The notes beneath the pieces are model-generated. The model was not told where the DNA came from. It searched no databases and saw only the letters and a list, made by a program, of their open reading frames with translations. From Candidatus Thiodiazotropha sp. LNASS1 (lineage in GTDB: Bacteria; Pseudomonadota; Gammaproteobacteria; Chromatiales; Chromatiaceae): a DNA stretch of 64,000 nt. The stretch is from the NCBI RefSeq assembly GCF_964212655.1, contig NZ_OZ156465.1, forward strand, positions 2,232,001 to 2,296,000, read 5' to 3'. This document shows, piece after piece, positions 57,033 to 64,000 of the stretch (positions are counted from its first letter, which is position 1; the number at the start of each line of letters is the position of its first letter). Position numbers and translations under genes: made by a program.

Positions 57033-58748
57033 ATGGCCAAAGCAAAACAACAAATTAACCTAAGCGGGCTTGGACGTTGCCTGATCCAGGATGGCTTAAT
57101 CAGTGAAGAAAAGGCAGAGTCCGCCTTCGCGGAAGCACTGAAAAATAAAGTACCCTATGTCAGCTATCTTGTTGAAAATAAAATATTAAATAGTATTGAT
57201 ATCGCCATATCCGCCTCACGAGGATTTGGTGTACCCATCTTCGATCTTGATGTACTTGATCCTGGCGTCATACCTACTGACGAGGTTGCCGAGAAACTCG
57301 TCCGCAGCCACCATGCTTTACCCATTTTTCGTCGTGGAAACCGTCTATTTCTTGCCGTATCTGACCCTACCAACCACCAGGGACTGGATGAAATCCGATT
57401 CAATACAGGCCTCGCTTCAGAAGCGATCCTAGTCGAGGAGAACAAGCTCAAACGGACTATCGACAAGGTTATGGAGGCCCAGGAATCCGGCATGGATGAT
57501 TTGCTGGATGCCGACCTGGACAACCTGGATGTCTCCGGTGGCGATGATGAACAGGAAAATGATGAATCAAAGCTGGATGTCGACGAGGCACCAGTCGTCC
57601 GATATGTAAATAAAATACTACTGGATGCCATAAAACAGGGTGTTTCCGATGTCCATTTCGAACCCTACGAATACACCTACCGTATCCGCTATCGTCAGGA
57701 TGGACTGTTACACGAGGTCGCCAGCCCCCCCTCCAATCTAGCCAACCGTCTATCCAGCCGCATCAAGGTTATGTCGCGCATGAATATTGCCGAGAGGCGT
57801 GTCCCTCAGGATGGGCGCATTAAGATGCAACTTTCCAAGTCCCGCGCTATCGATTTCCGTGTCAATACATGCCCAACCCTGTATGGCGAAAAGATTGTAC
57901 TGCGTATCCTTGACCCCACCAGTGCACAACTCGGCATCGAGGCGCTCGGGTTCGAGGAGGAACAGCGCGAAAAGTTTCTTAGCGCCATCAACAAACCCTA
58001 TGGAATGGTCCTGGTCACCGGCCCCACCGGTAGCGGTAAAACGGTCAGTCTCTACACCGCACTAAATCTGCTCAATAAGCCGGAAGTCAACATCTCCACC
58101 GCCGAAGACCCTGTAGAGATTCAGGTACCGGGCATCAACCAGGTTAATACCAATGTCAAAACAGGCCTGACTTTTGCGGAAGCCTTAAGAGCCTTTCTAC
58201 GCCAGGATCCCGATATCGTAATGGTGGGTGAGATTCGTGATCTCGAGACGGCTGAAATTGCGGTCAAGGCAGCTCAGACAGGCCACTTGGTACTTTCAAC
58301 TTTACACACCAATGACGCCCCCCAGACACTTACGCGTATGGCCAACATGGGTGTCCCACCTTTCAATATAGCTTCCTCTGTGCTCCTCATTATGGCCCAG
58401 CGTCTCGCCAGGCGCCTTTGTGAGCACTGCAAAGCATCTGACGACCTACCTAAAGAGGCACTCTTGGAGGAGGGGTTCACCGAACAGGATATTGACACCG
58501 GCTTCACCATCTACAAACCGGTAGGATGTGACCTGTGTACCAGCGGTTACAAGGGTCGTGTTGGTATATTTCAAGTTATGCCCGTCTCTGAAACGATGGG
58601 AAAGATTATTATGGAAGGCGGCTCATCGTTGCAATTGGAAGAGCAAGCGGATAAAGAGGGTGTCAATAACCTGCGCCGATCCGGTCTGCGTAAAGTGATG
58701 CAGGGGATTACCAGCCTCCAAGAACTCAACCGGGTAACCAAGGACTAA
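57033..58748 (+). CDS. pilB: PilB, type IV pilus extension ATPase
   Basis: Hexameric motor that powers pilus assembly. 571 residues. An N-terminal T2SSE-N domain starts with INLSGLGRCLIQDGLIS. Walker A GPTGSGKTVSLYTALN is near residue 330, and the Asp-box AEDPVEIQVPGI and Walker B IVMVGEIRDLETAEIA follow. The zinc-binding C-terminal motif has paired Cys, CEHCKA and CDLC, before GYKGRVGIFQVMP. First of the pilBCD group. Confidence 0.97.
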   Translation: MAKAKQQINLSGLGRCLIQDGLISEEKAESAFAEALKNKVPYVSYLVENKILNSIDIAISASRGFGVPIFDLDVLDPGVIPTDEVAEKLVRSHHALPIFRRGNRLFLAVSDPTNHQGLDEIRFNTGLASEAILVEENKLKRTIDKVMEAQESGMDDLLDADLDNLDVSGGDDEQENDESKLDVDEAPVVRYVNKILLDAIKQGVSDVHFEPYEYTYRIRYRQDGLLHEVASPPSNLANRLSSRIKVMSRMNIAERRVPQDGRIKMQLSKSRAIDFRVNTCPTLYGEKIVLRILDPTSAQLGIEALGFEEEQREKFLSAINKPYGMVLVTGPTGSGKTVSLYTALNLLNKPEVNISTAEDPVEIQVPGINQVNTNVKTGLTFAEALRAFLRQDPDIVMVGEIRDLETAEIAVKAAQTGHLVLSTLHTNDAPQTLTRMANMGVPPFNIASSVLLIMAQRLARRLCEHCKASDDLPKEALLEEGFTEQDIDTGFTIYKPVGCDLCTSGYKGRVGIFQVMPVSETMGKIIMEGGSSLQLEEQADKEGVNNLRRSGLRKVMQGITSLQELNRVTKD

Positions 58749-58751
58749 TCC

Positions 58752-59981
58752 ATGGCGCCTCCAAGAAAGAAAGCTCAGGTAAAATCCCACCTCTATTCCT
58801 GGGAGGGAATGGACAAGAAGGGATCTCGTCTCACGGGTGAAAGCCGTGCAACCGATATCAACATGGTTAAGGCGGATCTGCGCCGACAGGGAGTAACACC
58901 CCTCAAGGTCAGAAAAAAGGCCACATCGATATTAAGCACCAAAAAGAAGATTACCAGTGCCGATGTCACTGTCTTCAGCCGACAACTTGCCACCATGATG
59001 TCTGCCGGTGTACCCATGGTACAGGCCTTCGATATCGTAGGTCGGGGACATGAGAATCCATCTATGCAGGAGCTGATCCTCACCATTAAGGCAGATGTTG
59101 AAGGTGGTACCGCCCTGGCCGATGCCTTGAAAAAACATCCATTGCATTTCGAGGACCTGTTTGTCAATCTGGTTCGTGCAGGTGAACATGCGGGTGTGCT
59201 CGAAACGCTACTCCACAAAATTGCCACCTATAAGGAAAAAACGGAATCTATCAAAGGCAAAATTAAAAAAGCGATGTTTTATCCTGCTGCAATCATTGTT
59301 GCAGCTATTGTAGTGACAGCAATTTTACTGATATTCGTCATCCCACAGTTTGAATCGCTTTTCACAAATTTTGGCGCTGATCTACCGGCATTCACTCAAC
59401 TCGTGGTAAATCTATCTCATTTTGCACGAGACTGGTGGTGGGCCATAATTCTTGGGTTTATAGCGGTTGTTTATGTATTTACATATATATGGAAACGTTC
59501 TCGCAGTTTTCGACATTCTGTCGATCGTATACTGCTTAAAATCCCTGTGGTCGGCATGATTCTCAATAAATCGGCAATTGCCCGCTTTTCCCGCACACTC
59601 GCCACCATGTCGGCCGCTGGAGTACCACTGGTTGAAGCACTCGACTCCGTCGCCGGTGCGACGGGCAATGTCGTTTACAGTGATGCTGTCTTACGGATGC
59701 GGGAAGACGTGGCCACTGGTCAGTCTCTGCAGCTTGCCATGAGACAACGTAACCTTTTCCCCAATATGGTGGTGCAGATGGTCTCCATCGGCGAAGAGTC
59801 CGGCGCGCTGGATGATATGCTGAACAAAGTAGCCGACTTTTATGAGGAACAGGTCGATAATGCAGTCGATGCTATGAGCAGTCTGATGGAGCCCATTATC
59901 ATGGTAGTACTGGGCACCCTTGTTGGAGGACTGGTTGTCGCCATGTATCTGCCTATCTTTAAGATGGGAGCGGTAATCTAA
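58752..59981 (+). CDS. pilC: PilC, inner-membrane platform protein
   Basis: Inner-membrane platform on which PilB acts. 409 residues, three TM helices (about 176–195, 225–245 and 380–400) and two cytoplasmic GspF-type domains, with FSRQLATMMSAGVPMVQAFD and FSRTLATMSAAGVPLVEALD as paired repeats. Starts three bases after pilB. The N-terminal part (YSWEGMDKKGSRLTGESRA) matches other PilC proteins. Confidence 0.97.
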   Translation: MAPPRKKAQVKSHLYSWEGMDKKGSRLTGESRATDINMVKADLRRQGVTPLKVRKKATSILSTKKKITSADVTVFSRQLATMMSAGVPMVQAFDIVGRGHENPSMQELILTIKADVEGGTALADALKKHPLHFEDLFVNLVRAGEHAGVLETLLHKIATYKEKTESIKGKIKKAMFYPAAIIVAAIVVTAILLIFVIPQFESLFTNFGADLPAFTQLVVNLSHFARDWWWAIILGFIAVVYVFTYIWKRSRSFRHSVDRILLKIPVVGMILNKSAIARFSRTLATMSAAGVPLVEALDSVAGATGNVVYSDAVLRMREDVATGQSLQLAMRQRNLFPNMVVQMVSIGEESGALDDMLNKVADFYEEQVDNAVDAMSSLMEPIIMVVLGTLVGGLVVAMYLPIFKMGAVI

Positions 59982-60026
59982 TCTACATCTCTAACAATTT
60001 CGATTTAGAACATTGCAATAATTACC

Positions 60027-60899
60027 GTGGTTGTTATCAGTTTCCTGCAGGAAAATAGCTGGGCCTTGCTCCTGTTTACAACACTTTTGGGATTGGTAGT
60101 CGGCAGTTTTCTCAATGTTGTCATTCTTCGTCTGCCGAAAATGATGGAGAACCAATGGCGCAGTGACTGTGCCGAATTGAATGGCGAACAGGCAACCACA
60201 CCTTCAGAGTCCTATAATCTCAGCCAACCCGCTTCCCACTGCCCCAAGTGCCGCCATAAGATCCGGTTTTGGGAGAATATCCCGGTCATTAGCTGGCTGC
60301 TACTGAGAGGTCGCTGCTCCAATTGCAAGGCTCCAATCAGTCCAAGATACCCGGTTATTGAAGCAATGACCGGTCTATTCTCCTTTGCTGTCGCCTACCA
60401 TTTCGGCTTCACCTGGGCCACCCTGGCGGCACTCTTTCTGACCTGGGCCTTGATCGCCCTCAGCGTGATCGATTTCGATGTCCAGCTGCTTCCCGATAAT
60501 ATCACTCTCCCCTTTCTCTGGTTGGGATTACTGATCAGTCTTGGGAATGTATTCACCGACCCGCGCACCGCCCTTATCGGCGCCGCTGCCGGGTACCTCT
60601 CTCTGTGGAGCGTCTATCAGCTTTTCAAGCGACTCACCGGCAAGGAGGGCATGGGGTATGGGGATTTCAAACTGCTGGCGATGCTCGGGGCTTGGCTAGG
60701 CTGGCACTATCTGCCGCAGATCATCCTGCTCTCGGCCCTGGTTGGCGCTGTAGTCGGTATCCTGTTGATCGTAGTGCGCGGTCGCGATCGTAATATTCCC
60801 ATCCCCTTCGGTCCCTATCTGGCGGCCGCGGGCTGGATCAGCCTGATGTGGGGGGAACAGATCAACACCGCCTATCTGCGCTGGTCCGGTATGATGTGA
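60027..60899 (+). CDS. pilD: PilD, prepilin peptidase and N-methyltransferase
   Basis: Aspartic protease that cuts the PilA leader and methylates the new N-terminus. 290 residues; starts at a GTG. GLVVGSFLNVVILRLP is conserved. The two Cys pairs of the methyltransferase domain are present (CPKC and CSNC, around residues 72–98), along with the catalytic Asp in TWALIALSVIDFD and MGYGDFKLLAMLG. Ends in a TGATG overlap with coaE. Confidence 0.96.
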   Translation: MVVISFLQENSWALLLFTTLLGLVVGSFLNVVILRLPKMMENQWRSDCAELNGEQATTPSESYNLSQPASHCPKCRHKIRFWENIPVISWLLLRGRCSNCKAPISPRYPVIEAMTGLFSFAVAYHFGFTWATLAALFLTWALIALSVIDFDVQLLPDNITLPFLWLGLLISLGNVFTDPRTALIGAAAGYLSLWSVYQLFKRLTGKEGMGYGDFKLLAMLGAWLGWHYLPQIILLSALVGAVVGILLIVVRGRDRNIPIPFGPYLAAAGWISLMWGEQINTAYLRWSGMM

Positions 60900-61495
60900 T
60901 GCTGGTGATTGCCCTGACAGGGGGCATCGGCAGCGGTAAGAGCGCTGTCTCCTCCCATCTGGAATCCTTGGGCGTACCGGTTATCGATGCCGATCAGCTC
61001 GCCCATCAGCTGGTCAGACCCGGTTCACCCGCACTGTTGGAGATTCAAGCCACTTTCGGAGAAGAGCTGGTGGATGGCAACGGGGTGCTGGATAGAGCAG
61101 CTTTGCGTAAGACCGTGTTCGACGATCCTCAACAACGCAGACGGCTGGAAGGTATCCTGCATCCCCGCATCAGGGAGGCAATGGAGAGCTGGCTTGCCGG
61201 GCAATCCGCCCCCTATGCCGTGCTTGTGATTCCACTCCTGTTTGAAACCGGTCAGATGTCACTTGCCGATCGGGTATTGGTGGTGGATTGCGACGAAACG
61301 CTGCAGATCGAACGGGTGCTCGCACGAGATGAGATATCAAGGGAGCAGATCAGACAGATCATCGCCAGCCAGGTCGACCGCCAGACCCGCCTGCAGGGTG
61401 CGGACGATGTCATCGAAAACAACGGCAGCCTTGAAGCGCTGATCAACGCCACCGAACGGCTTCACAGAAGCTACCTTAAGATGGCAAACAATTAA
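60899..61495 (+). CDS. coaE: Dephospho-CoA kinase
   Basis: Last step of coenzyme A synthesis. 198 residues from the ATG that shares a base with the pilD stop; the longer open frame upstream is inside pilD. Motifs: P-loop LTGGIGSGKSAVS and PVIDADQLAHQLV. The pilBCD-coaE linkage is standard in Gammaproteobacteria. Followed by a repeat region before clpB. Confidence 0.95.
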   Translation: MLVIALTGGIGSGKSAVSSHLESLGVPVIDADQLAHQLVRPGSPALLEIQATFGEELVDGNGVLDRAALRKTVFDDPQQRRRLEGILHPRIREAMESWLAGQSAPYAVLVIPLLFETGQMSLADRVLVVDCDETLQIERVLARDEISREQIRQIIASQVDRQTRLQGADDVIENNGSLEALINATERLHRSYLKMANN

Positions 61496-61503
61496 GAATA
61501 TTG

Positions 61504-61666
61504 TCCGCAGATGAACACGAATAAACGCAAATTTAAGAAATAATAAAGTTGTGTAAAGTTCAGCACGACGCATTATCTGTTTGCAGATTTTTGTGCAATC
61601 CTGCCTGTGCAAATTCTCTAAAGCATAATTGGCAACTATTTGCGTTAATTAGCTTTCATTTGCGGA
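61504..61666. repeat. Inverted pair of 29-bp repeats around a ~105-bp core
   Basis: TCCGCAGATGAACACGAATA plus AACGCAAAT (61504–61532) and its imperfect inverse at 61638–61666 (24 of 29 bases). Both belong to the same family as the unit at 32778. Located between coaE and clpB, with no gene in the core. Confidence 0.72.
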
Positions 61667-61675
61667 CTTATCAAC

Positions 61676-64000
61676 TTAAGCCGCAGTAACCTGTTGTCGT
61701 TTGCTGAAGGTCAAACCATCCTCGGTGCTATCCACCTCGATGGTATCCCCAGGCCCGAAGCGGCCCGCCAGGATCTCCTGGGCCAGGGGATTTTCCAGCT
61801 GCTGTCTGATCGCCCGTTTCAGCGGCCGCGCGCCATACACTGGATCGAAACCGGCCTCGCCCAGCCGGTCGAGGGCCGCATCGGTGATCACCAACCCCAT
61901 CTCGTGATCCGACAGCCGCTTGTGCAGGTAGTCGATCTGGATTTTTGCAATGGCCCGGATCTGCTCGCTGGCCAGGGGGTGGAAAACCACGATCTCGTCC
62001 AGCCGGTTGATGAATTCGGGACGGAAGTTCTGCCGAACCGTCTCCATCACCGCCGCCTTCATCTCCTGATAGTGTTCCTCACCGGATATCTCCTGGATTA
62101 CCTGTGATCCCAGATTGGAGGTCATCACGATGACTGTATTGCGGAAATCCACTGTTCGACCCTGCCCGTCGGTGAGACGGCCGTCATCGAGTACCTGAAG
62201 CAGCACGTTGAAGACATCGGGGTGGGCCTTCTCGACCTCGTCCAACAACACCACCGAATAGGGGCGACGGCGTATCGCCTCGGTCAGGTAGCCGCCCTCT
62301 TCATAACCGACATAGCCGGGGGGGGCGCCAATCAGTCGGGCCACCGAGTGTTTTTCCATGAACTCCGACATATCGATGCGCACCATCGCCTCCTCGGTAT
62401 CGAAAAGAAACTCCGCCAAGGCCTTGCACAGCTCGGTCTTACCGACACCGGTGGGTCCGAGAAAAAGAAACGAGCCATTGGGCTGGTTGGGATCGGAGAG
62501 CCCGGCCCGGGAGCGGCGTATGGCATCGCTTACTGCACGTACGCCCTCTTCCTGACCGATTACCCGTCTGCCAAGCTCCTCTTCCATACGCAGCAGCTTG
62601 TCCCGCTCCCCTTCCAGCATCTTGGAGACGGGGATGCCGGTCCATTTGGCTACCACATCGGCGATTTCCTCTTCCGAGACCTTGTTGCGCAACAGTCTCA
62701 TCTCCTGCATCTCGACCTGGGCCGCCATGTCGAGCTGTCGCTCCAGTTCGGGAATGCGGCCATATTGCAACTCGGACATGCGTGTCAGATCGCCGGCCCT
62801 GCGCGCCGTCTCGAGTTCCAGCCTGGCCTCTTCCAGGGACTCTTTGATATGCGTGGTACCCTGCAGCGCCGCCTTCTCCGACTTCCATATCTCTTCCAGA
62901 TCGGAGAATTCCCGCTGCAGGCGATCGATATGCGCCTCGAGTTCCGCCAGGCGCTTCTTCGAGGCCTCGTCCGACTCCTTTTTGAGCGCTTCACGCTCTA
63001 TCTTGAGCTGAATCAGGCGCCGTTCGAGCCGGTCCATCTCCTCCGGTTTGGAGTCGATCTCCATGCGGATCTGGGAGGCCGCCTCATCCACCAGATCGAT
63101 GGCCTTGTCCGGCAGCTGGCGGTCGCTGATATAGCGGTGGGAAAGGGTTGCAGCCGCCACGATGGCGGGATCGGTGACATCCACCCCGTGGTGGACCTCG
63201 TAGCGCTCCTTCAGACCGCGCAGAATGGCAATGGTGTCTTCCACACTGGGTTCTTCCACCATCACCTTTTGGAAACGGCGTTCCAGCGCGGCATCCTTCT
63301 CCAGATATTGGCGATACTCATCCAGGGTGGTGGCCCCGACACAGTGAAGTTCACCCCGCGCCAGTGCGGGTTTCAACATATTTCCCGCATCCATGGAGCC
63401 TTCGGCCTTGCCTGCGCCGACCATGGTATGCAGCTCGTCGATGAACAGAATGATCTGCCCCTCCTGCTTGGCCAGGTCGTTGAGCACCGCCTTGAGGCGC
63501 TCCTCGAATTCACCGCGGAATTTGGCCCCGGCGATCAGGGCGCCCATATCGAGAGAGAGCAGCCGCTTGCTCTTCAGACCCTCCGGCACCTCACCGTTGA
63601 TGATGCGTTGTGCCAGCCCCTCCACGATGGCGGTCTTGCCCACACCGGGCTCGCCGATCAGAACCGGATTGTTCTTGGTACGACGTTGCAGTACCTGAAT
63701 GGTGCGACGAATCTCGTCGTCACGCCCGATCACGGGATCCAGCTTGCCCTGCTCCGCGCGCTCCGTCAGATCGATGGTGTACCTCTCCAGTGCTTGGCGC
63801 TGATCCTCTGCATTCGGATCATCAACATTCTGTCCACCACGCAGTTTCTCGATACTCTGCTCCAGGGCGGCCTTGGATCCGCCCGCTGTACGCAGTATCT
63901 CTCCCAGTTCCCCTTTATCCTCCGCAGCAGCGAGCACAAACAGTTCACTGGAGATGTACTGGTCGTTACGTTGTTGAGCCAGCTTGTCGGTCTGGTTTAG
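61676..64000 (-). CDS. clpB: ClpB disaggregase (N-terminus beyond window)
   Basis: AAA+ ATPase that with DnaK dissolves protein aggregates. 774 residues are visible; about 85 N-terminal residues lie beyond the right edge, the open frame running to the last base. The remainder of the N-domain ([20 protein letters not shown]) is followed by AAA domain 1 with Walker [15 protein letters not shown] long coiled-coil M domain then precedes AAA domain 2 with [13 protein letters not shown] and [12 protein letters not shown]. The C-terminus is complete. Confidence 0.97.
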   Translation of the reverse strand, partial: LNQTDKLAQQRNDQYISSELFVLAAAEDKGELGEILRTAGGSKAALEQSIEKLRGGQNVDDPNAEDQRQALERYTIDLTERAEQGKLDPVIGRDDEIRRTIQVLQRRTKNNPVLIGEPGVGKTAIVEGLAQRIINGEVPEGLKSKRLLSLDMGALIAGAKFRGEFEERLKAVLNDLAKQEGQIILFIDELHTMVGAGKAEGSMDAGNMLKPALARGELHCVGATTLDEYRQYLEKDAALERRFQKVMVEEPSVEDTIAILRGLKERYEVHHGVDVTDPAIVAAATLSHRYISDRQLPDKAIDLVDEAASQIRMEIDSKPEEMDRLERRLIQLKIEREALKKESDEASKKRLAELEAHIDRLQREFSDLEEIWKSEKAALQGTTHIKESLEEARLELETARRAGDLTRMSELQYGRIPELERQLDMAAQVEMQEMRLLRNKVSEEEIADVVAKWTGIPVSKMLEGERDKLLRMEEELGRRVIGQEEGVRAVSDAIRRSRAGLSDPNQPNGSFLFLGPTGVGKTELCKALAEFLFDTEEAMVRIDMSEFMEKHSVARLIGAPPGYVGYEEGGYLTEAIRRRPYSVVLLDEVEKAHPDVFNVLLQVLDDGRLTDGQGRTVDFRNTVIVMTSNLGSQVIQEISGEEHYQEMKAAVMETVRQNFRPEFINRLDEIVVFHPLASEQIRAIAKIQIDYLHKRLSDHEMGLVITDAALDRLGEAGFDPVYGARPLKRAIRQQLENPLAQEILAGRFGPGDTIEVDSTEDGLTFSKRQQVTAA

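Noticed and set aside
60848-60898. N-terminal extension of coaE by 17 codons
   Set aside because: It would lie inside pilD; the ATG overlapping the pilD stop gives the usual P-loop start.
62222-64000. 592-codon open frame on the plus strand opposite clpB
   Set aside because: It is the antisense shadow of a highly conserved, GC-biased gene; its translation has no domain pattern and clpB is certain.

Overview
The window is a 64 kb piece of a gammaproteobacterial chromosome. The gene order gshB–tonB–yqgE–ruvX–pyrR–pyrB–pyrC' beside a PilGHIJ–ChpA chemosensory operon, and the pilSR and pilA/pilBCD–coaE groups, are typical of Pseudomonas-like and purple-sulfur/sulfur-oxidiser-like Gammaproteobacteria. 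A deep-branching Chromatiales-type organism is my best guess, but this is an inference from gene content and order; no rRNA is present.

Layout. 1–7.6 kb (minus): the type IV pilus chemosensory operon pilG-pilH-pilI-pilJ-chpA, with chpA running off the left edge. 7.7–8.8 kb (minus): an exported rhodanese-like protein and a small exported protein of unknown function. 9.1–15.6 kb (plus): gshB, a frameshifted tonB-family gene, yqgE, ruvX, pyrR, pyrB, a catalytically disabled dihydroorotase (pyrC') and a PyrK-like electron-transfer protein. 15.7–18.2 kb (minus): an outer-membrane barrel, a CDP-alcohol phosphatidyltransferase and a DUF2066 protein. 18.5–22.2 kb (plus): purM-purN-DUF3108, radC, rpmB-rpmG with a clear promoter and terminator. 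22.3–24.3 kb (minus): an orphan hydantoinase A-like gene. 24.6–30.1 kb (plus): a GldA/F/G-like ABC exporter with a DUF4340 protein, mutM, a polyprenyl diphosphate synthase and tRNA-Pro(CGG). 30.2–38.2 kb (minus): VanZ-like protein, HD-GYP-like protein, ugd, plsC-like, def, gcvR, pgeF, rluD. 38.3–41.9 kb: bamD, glnB, nadE, a PP0621-type protein. 41.9–44.9 kb (plus): pilS-pilR. 44.9–54.8 kb (minus): a conspicuously AT-rich nine-gene surface-glycan cassette. 55.0–55.5 kb: a decayed IS200-type transposase. 56–61.5 kb: pilA (minus, with a sigma-54 promoter) divergent from pilB-pilC-pilD-coaE (plus). 61.7–64 kb (minus): clpB, cut by the right edge.

How it works together. Three separate blocks serve one machine, the type IV pilus: assembly and processing (PilB, PilC, PilD, PilA), pilin expression (PilS/PilR acting on the sigma-54 promoter) and mechanosensory/chemotaxis-like control (PilG, PilH, PilI, PilJ, ChpA). 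Between pilR and pilA sits the AT-rich cassette. It combines an RffA/WecE-type sugar aminotransferase, an ArnC/GtrB-type polyprenyl-phosphate glycosyltransferase, two overlapping ArnE/ArnF-like half-flippases and a large 'DLWWH' membrane protein that could be the final transferase. A sulfotransferase, a methyltransferase, a PLP fold-III amino-acid decarboxylase and an ATP-grasp enzyme accompany them. This is the most likely novel system in the window: an Arn-like amino-sugar transfer pathway with unusual tailoring genes, linked to the pilin gene. Its product and target are unknown.

Two dispersed intergenic repeat families were found by eye. One is a 29-bp family built on TTTGCG...ATTTGCGG, often as inverted pairs. 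The other is a 35-bp element with CTAGGGCC/GGCCCTAG ends.
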